Source of the DNA: Zarea fungicola
Taxonomy: Eukaryota > Ascomycota > Sordariomycetes > Hypocreales > Cordycipitaceae
Direction: 5' to 3'
Assembly (NCBI GenBank): GCA_900169235.1
Contig: FWCC01000117.1
Coordinates: 182,510 to 246,509, forward strand
DNA length: 64,000 nucleotides
In this document: one piece after another, positions 44,825-56,219 of the stretch
Position numbering within the stretch: position 1 is the stretch's first letter
Layout of the letters: each line of letters begins with the position of its first letter
Notes under the pieces: generated by a model
Seen by the model: the letters and a program-made list of their open reading frames with translations, nothing else
Told to the model about the DNA's origin: nothing
Databases searched by the model: none
Position numbers and translations under genes: made by a program

Positions 44825-47800
44825 TTACTGGAAGCCTTCCCATGTAAGTTGCTGATCTGTGACTTCGCGAATAGACATGCCGGTGATGTTGAGAACAGTC
44901 ATCTCGAGCTCCGCTTCGGTCATGGCCTGTCCGGCCGCCTTTTGACCCTCGAGAACATCGTACAAGCTGTATATTTGGTCATTCTTGACCTCGAGGCTCT
45001 TGAGAAGACTGCGAATCGTCTCGGCGACCGCCAGGCGATCGCGCTTGCCAATAGCCTTGTCGCTGTTGCTATACTTGGCCTGCTGCTGAGAGAGTTCGCC
45101 CTGAAGATGGCGAGATTCATCCTCTAGGCCCTTGATGACCAAGGCCAGGGCGTGGCCGGGGGACTGTGCTGGGCGCAGCGTTGGGTCCTCCACTGAGAGG
45201 TCGCGATCCGTTACAGGGATGGGCCGAGGCACAACCACGCGCTTCTTGCCCTGGGCGAGCTCGGCAGATGAGCTACGGTGAGAGGTGATTCGGGTGCAGA
45301 CTATACAGTTGCTGCAGCTGTGTTCACAGAGGCCATCGAGTACGCGTTTTGCATCTCTGGATAGGGCGTGCCCGGTGCTCTGGTGAATGCTCTTGGTGGT
45401 GCCGGTCGTAACATCAATTTCTGTGGTCAGCTGGGCGTCCTTTGTCCTGCGCGGATGAGGCGTCTGCTCGCGGTTGCCAATGGGCTTGAAGCTCCCCAAC
45501 ACAGGCACGTTGAGCTCGATGGCCTGATCGGGCTGCGTGGCTCCCGTGTCCAGCGACATGGGGCCTGTCATCTCATCAAAGTCGCTAAAGGTCTCAAAGT
45601 GAGCCTTTGGTAGTGGCCGTGAGGCTGTTCGGCGCTTACTGCCTTGATTGGCGGCATTCTTGAGTGCGCTGGCCTTGGCTGGGACAGAGAATGTTACTTT
45701 CTGATTCGCTTCATTGTCGATTTGTCCCTTTTCCAGAGGAATGTTGATATTTTGATTCGTGTTTGCGACAGATTCTGTGTATTCGGCATCCGTCATATTA
45801 TGGTTTTGGCCAGTCATATTTGCAAGATCAGGCAGCTCCTTGGTCTCAGTAAGCTCTGCAGGGGCAGGGGTATTCTTGTCGAGCGTGATGTCAGGCAGAA
45901 AATACCCCGCGGTCATATTCTCGGTAGGTTCATTGTGTGTCTTGGGCGCAGGGCGGTAGTGGTCTATCTTTTCCTTGAGGAGAGCAACCTCCTCCTTGAG
46001 CTTGAGGTTTTCCTCGTGTAGATCGTGGATACTGCGTTCAAACCCAGAGTTTTCGCGTCGGAGCATCTTATTGTCGCTAAAGTACTTTTCGTTGTGTCGT
46101 AAAAGTCCATGATTATCTTCACGCAGAGAATTCAGCTCTTCCTGAAAGGGTTCAAGCTGACGGCGAAGGTCCAAGTTTTCCTCACGAGCTGCGTCAAGCT
46201 CATGCTGCACCTCGTCGAGGTCCTCGTTGAAGAGCTCGTTATCCTCTGCTCGAGACTGATTTGCCCGCAGGGACTTGTTCTCGGCGAGCAAGGACTGGTG
46301 CTGCTGGCGCAGGCGGGTATTGTCGGAACGAAGGGAATCTACCTCGCTTTCCAGCTTCGCATTATCCTGGCGAAGAGATGAGTTTTCGAGTTCAAGGGCA
46401 TCACGGCTGTGTGTGACGGCGACAAGGCTTCGGCGCAGACCATCATTGTCCTGGCGAATCTGTTCCGAGGAGTCGAGTTGCTTCTGGGAGGTCTCTAGGG
46501 CCTTGTCCTTTACGGTGAGCTTACGCGTCAGTTTGTTGATATCATCGCAGGCCTCTTGCAGCCGAACGAGCACGCGATCCTTCTCATGGGAGACGGCATC
46601 GCTGTTAGTTTCGCTGCTGCTGAGCTTGCGCGTTGCCTGGTCTAAGCGGGACTGCAAAGTAATAATTTCAGCTTTGAGACCTGCAAGTTGTTAGTGATAT
46701 ACCGGGGTATTTGATGAAGGTTTGAAACACATACGAATATTCTCTTCGCTGGTATGCCTCTGGTGGTAACTCTTATCTGGACTTTGACCCTTGTCTTTCA
46801 GCTGGGTTTCAAGTCTCTCGACCTGTTGTTGCAAGCCCAGCGCATACTCCTGGACTTTTTCGTGGTGTTCTTGGAGAGAGACAATCTCGTCGCGGATCAT
46901 ATCCATGGAAACAAAGATTCTTTCTTCTTCCTGAGGAACCTTGATTGAGTCAACGGCGACATGCTTGGTGGCGGCCGGACTAGTTTGCTTGTCGTGGACT
47001 TTGCCCTGCTTGACAAAGATGGGCACGCCATTCTTCATGGAGCCGCTGAATCGCAGGGTGCCAGTGACAAAGTCGCCGAGGTGGGACACGTCAGGCATGA
47101 TGATGGAACGGGTATTTGAGGCATTGTGAGGGCTCGCGACAGAGTTGGGCGAAGGAGGGACGACGGTAAAGCTAGACTTGGCAGAGGACATGTTCGGGGA
47201 GCCATGAGCGCCGGACACGTGTTTCTGGTTGGCCTCTTTGGGGCTGCTCGAGGCTCTGCGCAGGCGATCAAGTGCCTCGGAAATAGATGGGCGTCTTTGC
47301 AGGAGCGGCGCAGGTTCTGAAGGGACGCGAGCATGGGCGGCCCGGGCGGCCGTGGCGCGCGAGATTGGGCTCAGATGGCGGTTGTTGGGAAGCGCATGAG
47401 CAGCGGGCGATTTTGAGAGCAGAATGGAAAGGTCGGACTCGTCATCGGCACGAGCTTGCATGTCGGCGCGCTTGCGCTTGAAGCCGTCCCAGATGTCTCT
47501 AGTAGAGTCTTCCTGGATGAACTTGAAGGCAGCGACGGCGGGGTGTTTGTTTTCCTTGGAGCTGGCGCTCAGGGGTCTCGTGTCGGTGTCGTTGTCGAGG
47601 TTGCCGGCGGTTGGTTTGGAGAAGTAGTCGGGCCACTTGCGATGGGCGGCGTCCCAGTTGACAGGCAACTTCCTGGCGGCAGTTACGCGAGCAATGTCCT
47701 GGTTGAGCCTGCGGGTGGACTCGCCCTCGGGGTCGGAGAAGACAGAGGTCATGGTCGGGCTGACGGTACCGTGGGAGCCGGTAGAGGACGGGGGCGAATT

Positions 47801-47875
47801 AAATGGGTTTTCGCGATTTGCGTGCATCTCGCGAAGGATGCGAGAGCGATATCGTTGGGCAACTTCCGTCTCCAT
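44825..47875 (-). CDS. spindle pole body protein, Ppc89/Cep57-like
   Basis: Two exons, complement(44825-46680, 46735-47875), giving 998 residues. The 54-nt intron has a GTATGT donor, a CACTAAC branch site and a TTGCAG acceptor; splicing joins HTSEENIR to LKAEIITLQSRLDQATRKL without breaking the coiled coil. The first in-frame ATG gives METEVAQRYRSRILREMHAN. The N-terminal 330 residues are disordered and contain WDGFKRKRADMQAR. Long coiled coils run from about 330 to 600. The C-terminus has a Cys-rich stretch (CEHSCSNCIVCTRI) and then ALALVIKGLEDESRHLQGEL to the end, which resembles the Cep57 microtubule-binding region found in fission-yeast Ppc89. Ppc89 is a spindle-pole-body core protein needed for spindle formation and septation signalling. 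The C-terminal match drives the call; other coiled-coil scaffolds are possible. Confidence 0.75.
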
Positions 47876-49549
47876 GGTGGCAGCTGCGACGCGTGCGGCG
47901 CGGTGCCGGGAGGATTGCTGGTTCGAGATGGATGAGGTGTATGATGTTGCTGCCTCTAAGTTGAATGGTGGGGTCGGATGAATGGCATGAAAGCTGATCA
48001 ATGCAGACGGGATACTGGTAAATGGGTTTGCAAGGAGCGAAATAGCAGGCAAGAACGCGTATGAGCTAAGATGAACGTTGAGAGATGAGGATGGTGATGC
48101 TTGGGTTTGTGTGGACTAGAAGCGGGAATGGAGTGGAGTCTGAGTTCTAGAGTTGCCGTTTTGGGCACAAAGTAAACAATCCATTTTTGGTGTGAGACGC
48201 GGTCTTTTTTTTTTTTTTTGCGGAGGCTCAGTAACTTGTTAGCTCGGTGGCTCAGCTTCCTTTTAGTGTACACGGTGGACCAAGTCAGCGCGCCACAGCC
48301 CGACATCCACTAAAGAGAACCTCCTCCCGTACCTCCCTGTACAAGTCCCCAGTGCCACTTATTAACACTGTAAAGCATTATCAGTAGTGGCGGGTACACG
48401 ATGGCGACCCTCTCTACCTTGGTAGTTATAATCGAATGGCTAGATGCAACATGACAAGTCCCATGCGGGCTTTTAGAGTCGGTGCAGATTACTAAAAGAA
48501 AAGAAAGGCTGAATAAATTATTCTTAACCATGTGCCTTTTTTCTACTTTTCTAGTATTTAATTAGGTACGCTGGGATGACCCGATGCTGAATGCTGTCAC
48601 ACTACCAACCAGCATACTCTTACTGGTAAAACCACCACCACATGTACATGAAAATACACACTATGCTTGCCAACTACACAAGTATCAGCTGCGCATTATT
48701 TGACTCTTCTAATACATGCGCTCAAGACCACATGTCCAATAAACGATCCATACCCAATAGTTACAACTTGAATCATTCCTACAGCGTCACCAACCATCAA
48801 CACCTAGCTACTTACCCAGCTACTAGCTACTGTATTCCTCATCCATCCGCTAGGTCATCCTAGGTCGGAGACTTGGATCTGCCCTTGGACATCCACCACC
48901 TATCAAACGCCGCTCGCTACACTCTTGCCATTATCAACCTGCAAGTCAGACCAGCCTACTCTCTGCGGGGAGGAAAAGGATGGCATAGGCCCGAAAGCTT
49001 CTCCAACTAGCTGCAGTATTCACTCGCCAAGTCCAATACTTTGACCAAGCTAAAGACGCAATGGAACCTCGGCTAAAATGATGTCTGTCCAGCGGCCAAA
49101 CCCAGCCAAAGTACTAGTTTATAAGCAGTCAAAGCTCAACCTTCCAGTTTCGGCTGAAGCTTTCCTTTGCCCCTTCACGCCTTCTCTGCTTTTACAGCGA
49201 CGATGGTGCACTAACAAGGCACGCGATGCTGAATGATCTGCAGGGGTTGCCTGCCAATAATGCGCCCCTACGGCACGACACCTCCAGCCGACCCCATCAT
49301 GACCCTCATCCATTGTTTGCCACTTTCGGTCCATGCCGAGCGCTCACAAGTCAGCTTAGCTTGCCCTCTGACCCCATTTACGTCGACAGATAGACCGAAA
49401 TCACCTGCCACGATGTTACCCATTAGCTGCTAATATATTCATTCCTTACCTCCCCTAATCATAAGCCGGGTCTGAGACTGCCAGGCCAATGACCATCGCT
49501 CTGCAAAAGACTTCTCTACCAAGGGGCCAAGGGGCACGTTATAGGAGTG
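47876..49549. other. 1.7-kb divergent intergenic region
   Basis: The coding frame of the Ppc89-type gene is open upstream of its ATG to about 48052 but has no other in-frame ATG. The rest, up to the GH76 gene, has a T-run at 48208-48220 and only short, unremarkable frames. The 300 bp before 49550 are the likely GH76 promoter. Confidence 0.5.
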
Positions 49550-51476
49550 ATGCTGGCTCTAGCCAGCTATATTAATATTGCCTTGGCCTGCGCACTCCCG
49601 ATTCCTGATGGGACTTTTCTTCAAACTATTATGAATGGGAGTCCAGCTGAGTTTGGCCTGAACACTCTAGCTTTTGTACACAACATGGCCATGTCTGTCC
49701 TCGCATTTGGTCTATATGCTCTCGCGGCTTTGCCCAGTGTCTCAACCAACGCCAGCACTCCCTACTGTTCTGTCTTTGAAACTGTGGGTTCTACAGCAGA
49801 GTGTCGCTCGCTTCCAAGCAATTTTCTGAGCAGCCGAGAGGTTTCAACTTCCTATTCAACAGCTGCCACCAATTCTGCCACCCCGGACATCAAAATATTG
49901 CAAAACACATTCAAGGCCCTGGCCGACCTACAGAATGACTACTTCAAGCAGGCACACAACACTTGGCCCGATGCCATTGACTGGACGGCTGCAGTTATCC
50001 AGACAATTGTCTCTGGTACCATGTCAACCCTGACCCAGTCTCTGGATGCCGCTGTGCCCGGTCAGGACTGGAAGCAAAAAGAAAACTTGCTGTCGTTTCT
50101 ACACGAGCAAGTTGTGAGCTCGTACTTTGGCCAGCAAGCCAATCGAATTTTGGATGAGGTACATGAACTCTTCATTTGATGAAAATGGAAAGGGCACTAA
50201 CACGCATGGATTGTAGGCGTTTGATGATGTACTCTGGGTCGTCCTGGGTTGGATGGAGGCTATCAAGTTCCGTCGCCTGCATGAAGAGTTACACCACCCC
50301 AACGGTGGCTTCGGGGACAAGCGTATCCCAACGGATATCATCCAGGCGATAAAGATAACGCCTTGGCATGGCCAGGTTTGGGTCGATACGTTTTCTCAGC
50401 GCGCAAGCGACTTCTGGGACTACTCCACGCAAGGTTGGGATACGACGCTGTGCCACGGGGGAATGACGTGGAACCCGCGACTGGAGACCTATAAAAACGC
50501 CGTTACAAATGAGCTTTACATTGCCGGTTCCATTTCCATGTATCAAAACTTCCCCGGCAGCAGTCTCAACGGCAGCGGCTCACACGATTCGCGTCAACTT
50601 CAGGCTGCCAAGGACGGGTATGCATGGCTGATGAATGTCAACATGACCAACAGCCAGGGGCTTTTTGTTGATGGCTTTCACATCAACCACAACATTCCCG
50701 GCAATGTAGAGTGCGATGTGCGTGATGAGATGGTCTACACATACAACCAGGGCATCATCCTGTCCGGCAGCCGAGGCCTCTTTAGTGTTACTGGGGATGC
50801 ATCCTATGTAGAGGACGGCCACAAGTTTATCAAATCGGTCATTGCCGCCACAGGCTGGGACTTGCGGAGCGGCAAGCCTGTTGACACTTTGACGAGCGGA
50901 ACGCTGCCTCCATGGCGCGGCATCGGTCGCTACGGCATCCTGGAAGAACAGTGTGATGCATCGGGTACTTGTTCACAGGATTCACAGATATTCAAGGGCA
51001 TCTACTTTCACCACTTGACGGCATTCTGTCGCCCGCTTGATCTGCTCCAGGGCGAGGCCAAGGTCAACAAGCAGGCGTTTCTCCAAGTACGCCAGGCGCA
51101 TGCTGCCTCGTGCCGCACCTATATTGACTGGGTCAAGCACAATGCTGAAGCGGCCCTGACGACACGCGACGGAAGCGGCCACTTTGGCATGTGGTGGGGA
51201 GCGAACCTGTACAACGTGAATACGCCGCGATCAAATGACGGCATCGACCATTTCTCTGCCAATACGACGGACTACCGAAATGAGGGTACGCCGCGCAACG
51301 AGCGCTGGGGATTGCAAAGCCCGTTTGTACCAGGTGGTGGTAACACGACGGCAGCGGTGGTATGGTACTCGGATTCCGCCGATCCCAACAGTCGCGGGCG
51401 CGGTCGTACTGTCGAGACGCAGGCGGGTGGTCTTGCGCTTCTCCGGGCGTACTGGGAAATTTTACAGTCGTCGTAG
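49550..51476 (+). CDS. secreted GH76 family alpha-1,6-mannanase-like glycosidase
   Basis: Two exons, 49550-50158 and 50217-51476, giving 622 residues. The 58-nt intron (GTACAT...CACTAACACG...TGTAG) lies in phase 0 directly before the conserved AFDDVLWVVLGWMEA, whose Asp pair matches the catalytic aspartates of GH76 enzymes. Further family landmarks are NGGFGDKRIPTDII, GGMTWNPRLETYKNAVTNEL, DEMVYTYNQGIILSG and FKGIYFHHLTAFCRP. GH76 members cleave alpha-1,6-mannan backbones, and the fungal Dfg5/Dcw1 relatives cross-link GPI mannoproteins into the wall. Two hydrophobic N-termini are possible: from 49550 (MLALASYINIALACALP) or from 49685 (MAMSVLAFGLYALAALPSVS), the latter the better signal peptide. 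The C-terminus (LLRAYWEILQSS) lacks a GPI-anchor signal, so the enzyme is probably soluble, unlike Dfg5. Confidence 0.88.
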
Positions 51477-52361
51477 AGAGATGCTCAAGAAGTAGTTATA
51501 CGCCAGAGAGCGTAAAGTATTTGACATAATGGGGGCTGTGCTGTGCCGGCGCCAAGTGTGGAGTGTTGCGGATGCTGGTACTGACAGTTTCATATTGGTA
51601 CTCCGCATATAGGTGTTTATTGTTAACAACATTGTTAATAAAATAAAAAATTTGGATAAATCTAACTTACAAAGGACGTTCACTCATATGGGAACGCGAA
51701 ATAATTTCCAATGTCATCTGTTTTGACAAGTGTCCATCTCGGTCGTCGGTATGAGAAGATGGCCGAGGTCAGGACTGCGACAAGCGAGTCCGAGAAGGGG
51801 GCGAGAAAGATGCGAATTGGGTGCGAGAGCGAGAGCCACTCACCCTGTAAGGCGCACCATATTGCAGCAGACCCCATATGATTCTACCAGTAAGATGGCA
51901 AGGCAACAGGCTATCGTCACTAGCCTTGCCGTTTTTTTTTAAAGCGTTTTCATTACTGCCCTCTGTTTTCTCTCTCACGTCGGAAGCCTCCAAGTTCGGG
52001 TGCGAGGCTGAGGTTGTGGCTGAAGTTGGGAGGCGGAGCCGCGTCATCTGGAATTTGGTTGTGTTGCGTACGACGAGTCGTACGCGCAGCGTAATCATTG
52101 GATTACGGCCGAGCAGAGTCGGATTAAAAGAGGTTGTGAATTATTTAGAGGGTTAGATATAAAGTATGTCTTGAGTCCCAACCTGACAAAGTCTCCTCAT
52201 CCCCATCACTAACAACCGATAATCCAACATCTTTCCTAGTGAAACTTTCCTACCCTACACCACTTACAACCAAGCAAGTCGACGTTCCATCTCCCACCTT
52301 TCAACGGCCAGACAAATAAACCCAGTACCCTTCTACCTTTTTTTTCGAATATTAAAACACA
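51477..52361. other. intergenic, GH76 to small membrane protein gene
   Basis: After an AT-rich 3' section (to 51670) come about 400 bp with overlapping short frames in several readings and no domain. The 200 bp before 52362 are C/A-rich, typical of a leader. A small minus-strand frame at 51680-51877 has a hydrophobic stretch but no other support. Confidence 0.45.
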
Positions 52362-52826
52362 ATGGTTGTTGGAGTCCTCATCGCCGTCGCCGCTGGCATC
52401 GCAATCTGCCACACGCACCACAAGAAGCAGCAGCGCTTCCATGCCTTTAAGGAGGAATATATGATGCAACGCGGCGCAGACGCCGTACCCATGACAAAGC
52501 AGGAGTGGAAGCAAGTGTGCCATGAATACAAACAGGCACGCAAGGCAGAGAAGCACGCCCGCAAAGCCGAGAAGCACATGCGACGGGCCGAGCGTCAGGC
52601 CAGCTGGAGGACCTCTCTACCCATGTCTGGTGGCGGCGAACCCATGTCACCGTTTGCGACACGCGGCGAGCCGGAAGTTGCTTTTGCAAAGGGAGACATG
52701 TCTACGACGTATAAATGGCAGGATGAGAAGCAGCAGCATCAGTATCAGCAGAGAGAGATTCCGGTGCAAGGTGCAGAGGCAGATGAGCCTCCATCATATG
52801 TGGCTGCGCCAAGGGAAAAGATGTAG
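52362..52826 (+). CDS. small N-terminally membrane-anchored protein with PPSY motif
   Basis: One exon of 154 residues. The N-terminus MVVGVLIAVAAGIAICHTHH is a short hydrophobic helix followed directly by His/Lys, which fits a signal anchor rather than a cleaved signal. Residues 20-85 are highly charged and contain a tandem KAEKHARKAEKHMRRAERQ repeat likely to form a helix. The C-terminal third is Gln/Pro-rich and ends EPPSYVAAPREKM; PPSY is a match to the PPxY motif recognised by WW domains of Rsp5/Nedd4-type ubiquitin ligases. I do not recognise the family. By analogy, a role as a membrane adaptor for a WW-domain protein is possible but unproven. Confidence 0.72.
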   Translation: MVVGVLIAVAAGIAICHTHHKKQQRFHAFKEEYMMQRGADAVPMTKQEWKQVCHEYKQARKAEKHARKAEKHMRRAERQASWRTSLPMSGGGEPMSPFATRGEPEVAFAKGDMSTTYKWQDEKQQHQYQQREIPVQGAEADEPPSYVAAPREKM

Positions 52827-53954
52827 TTGGGAGGCTTCTCAGTGGAACGCGAGGAGGGGTGGTTTAAGGGAGACTGCACATGTCATAATTACTTGGAATC
52901 TTTTCGTGCTTTGTTTTTGAGTTTGGGTTTGGATGCAATATCGGTAGCAGCTTGTTCTTGGGATATAAAATGCAGCAGATATCAAATCAGCTTATTCTAC
53001 TCCACGTGGCTGTTGCTCCTGGTGTATTTAATGGTAAATAAGTGGTGGCGTTGTATGAGGCTCGTGGTTTTGTGTATTGATCCGGTCTATTTGCTTGTGT
53101 GAGATGCGCCTTTAATATAGAAAGTAAAGCTATTTCAATTTGTAATTCCTGGCGCATAAGACGGTATCCAATTTTTTACCGTATTTTCTCTCAGTCTGTT
53201 CCTTTTTGTCCTCATTTTCTCTTGATTTTTGCAGAGCTGCATACCTGTATCAGAAGAGCAAAATTACACTGTCCTTGTACGGATAGATTTCGACAGCGAC
53301 AAGTCCCACGCTTGATGAGTTTGCAGCCACAAAAAACTCATTGATTATTGCCTATAATTATGTACTAATAATAAATATCAAGGATCTGACACAATTAAGT
53401 CTAACGCGGTACGGACGGGTAAAACGCTTGGCAGGTGGCACACATCTTGAGCCCGAAAGTGTTCAAGATTACCCCCCTGAAGCCATTTTTCTTGATGAGT
53501 TATCAGCACTGCCGCGACCGGAACGTTCTAGGAATAATGGGCCGGGGGGAGGGGCAAAGGGTAATCCGGCAATGATGGGAAGCGCACACCACCCTACTGG
53601 ATAACTACCTAACTAATCAACTAACTTGGGAACCAAGACTTTCCGACCCAAGCCTAATTCCAGTGGCACATCACAAGCTCCAGCCCATCTGACTTGGTCG
53701 GATGTCCCTACTAACCGTATTTTGTACCATTTTGTATTGAGCTATTGTTGGGACATGACAAAGAGAAATACAAAAGCCAATACATGGTGGGCCAGTGCAA
53801 TAATATAATGTACGAGCCAATGCCACATTAAAGTACTCTTTCCACCCCTCTTGCCTTTTCTATATGCTCTTCTAAACCAAGCATACGGCAAAGATTCTTG
53901 CTCTAGTCTGGGCTACAGTCTGGCGGTGGAGAGATTTTCTTGTGATTGCCCATC
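52827..53954. other. 1.1-kb intergenic upstream of ILV1
   Basis: AT-rich, with short frames lacking recognisable content. I looked for a TGACTCA general-amino-acid-control element upstream of the ILV1 ATG and saw none in the last 150 bp; a related GTGACTCG lies inside the first exon at about 54015. Confidence 0.5.
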
Positions 53955-56219
53955 ATGCGTCAGGTACACTTCGAGACCGAAATCGCTACGATTCTGCCCG
54001 ACGACCCTGAATCGGTGACTCGAACCGCAGCCCACTGTAACAAGTCCACCACCACCACACTGACAGCGTTAGCAGCTCCCACCAGTACAACGGCCGTGGC
54101 CACTTCAGAAAGCACAGCGACTACAGCGACTACAGCGCCCAATGCCCTACAGCCAGCCCCGTCTCCCCCTGCAACCGCCAAAGACGCCATCGCCGCCTCC
54201 ACCATCACCACTGAGGAGCAGTCGCGGCCCCAGTCTAATCAACGCCCCCAAAATTGGCTCTCGAATCTTTTATCCTCTGACTGGCCGCTTTCAACACCAC
54301 CACATCACAACATCCACACATCCTCTTTTGACATGCCGTCGCTCAATGGTTTTGCTGCCTCGTCTGGCGGTCCTGAGCAGACGAATGGCACCACTGCACA
54401 AGTCAATGGCGAGGCCCTCACCCACCGGCCCAAGACGCCGCCTCCCAATTCAGCCATGGCCTTGACCGAGTACAGCGTCTGCCCCTCGCCGCCATCGGAG
54501 ACGGCCCAAAAGCGCATCCGCGAGACTGTGCCTAGCGAGTTTTTGCTACCAGATGGCTATCCCGATGTATGTTTTTATTCCTTTTTTTTTTGGCGAGGAG
54601 GGGGAGGAGGAGGGATTTTTTTTTCTTGATTATAAAAACATGCAATTTAAATTCAATATCCCACAACTGACATTGTCTTTCACCGCCAGTACCTTCGCAT
54701 GATTCTCTCCGCCACCTCGCGCATCTACGAAGCCTGCAAGGCCACCCAGCTCACCCACGCCGTCAACCTCTCCAACCGCCTCGAATGTAACGTTCTACTC
54801 AAGCGCGAGGACGAACAGCCCGTCTTCAGCTTCAAGCTGCGCGGCGCCTACAATAAAATGGCCCATCTCGATCCTGCCCAGTCCTGGAAAGGTGTTGTCT
54901 GCTGCTCAGCCGGGAACCATGCCCAGGGCGTCGCCTACTCCGCTCGCAAGCTCAAGATCCCCGCCACCATCATCATGCCCGAGGGCACACCCAGCATCAA
55001 GCACACAAATGTGGCTCGTCTCGGCGGCCACGTCGTCCTCCACGGCGCCGACTTTGACGCTGCCAAGGAAGAGTGTGCCCGTCGCGCCAAGCAGGACGGC
55101 CTCATCAACATCCCACCCTTTGACGACCCTTATGTGATTGCGGGCCAGGGTACCATTGGCAATGAGCTCTTTGCCCAAGTCAACATGGCCAAGGTTGAGG
55201 CCATCTTTTGCGGTGTCGGCGGTGGTGGTCTCATTGCCGGCATTGGCGTCTATGTAAAGCGCATGGCGCCCCACGTCAAGATTATCGGCGTCGAGGCTGC
55301 CGATGCCAATGCCATGGCCCAATCGCTGAAACAGGGCGAGCGAGTCATCCTCAAGGAGGTCGGTCTCTTTGCCGACGGAGCCGCCGTCAAGTCAGTCGGC
55401 GAGGAGCCCTTCCGCCTTGCCCAGCAAGTCGTCGACGACGTCATCGAGGTCAGCACCGACGAGATTTGCGCCGCCATCAAGGACATGTACGACGACACCC
55501 GCTCCGGCCTTGAGCCCGCCGGCGCCCTGCCCATTGCCGGCCTGAAAAAGTACGCCGCCCGCTACCCGTCCCACGACCCCAAGCGTACCCTCATTGCCGT
55601 CACCTCGGGCGCCAACATGAACTTTGACCGTCTGCGCTTCGTCGCCGAGCGTGCCACCCTCGGCGAGGGCAAAGAGGTGCTGCTTTCCACCCAGATCCCC
55701 GAGAAGCCGGGCGCGTTCGCCAAGCTCATCGACACCATCATGCCCCGCCCCGTCACCGAGTTCTCATACCGCTATGCCGGCGGCGACGTGGCCAACATTC
55801 TCGTGGGCATATCGCTCACGGCGCCCGTAGCGCAGCGCGACGAGGAGCTGCGCCTGCTGCTCGCGCGCATTCGCGAGGAGGGCATGAGCGTGACGGATCT
55901 CTCCGGCGACGAGCTCGCCAAGAGCCACATCCGGTATCTCGTCGGCGGCCGCTTCACAGTGCCCAACGAGCGGCTGTTCATGTTTACGTTTCCGGAGCGG
56001 CCTGGAGCCCTGGAGCGCTTCCTGTATGCCGTCCGGCCCAAGTTCAACATTAGCCTGTTCCAGTACCGAAACTACGGCGGTGACGTGGCCAAGATTCTCG
56101 CGGGTATTGCCTGCCCTGACGAGGAGTTGGCGGAGCTGCTCAACTTTTTAAAAGAGCTTGGCTATCCTTTTGAGGATTGCACTGAATCAGACGTGTACAA
56201 GACCTTTTTGCGTGCTTAG
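53955..56219 (+). CDS. ILV1: threonine deaminase (threonine dehydratase), isoleucine biosynthesis
   Basis: Two exons, 53955-54566 and 54690-56219, giving 713 residues. The 123-nt intron starts GTATGT and ends CCGCCAG; splicing joins LLPDGYPD to [16 protein letters not shown], as in the family. The PLP-binding lysine lies in [11 protein letters not shown] near residue 253, and the phosphate-binding glycines in [10 protein letters not shown]. The C-terminus has two ACT-like regulatory repeats, marked by [15 protein letters not shown] and [15 protein letters not shown], where isoleucine inhibits and valine activates. The reaction, threonine to 2-oxobutyrate and ammonia, opens isoleucine synthesis in mitochondria. 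The first 130 residues are Ser/Thr-rich, contain few basic residues and do not look like a classical presequence. A later in-frame ATG at 54333 ([11 protein letters not shown]) is an alternative start. Yeast Ilv1 is 576 residues. Confidence 0.93.
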
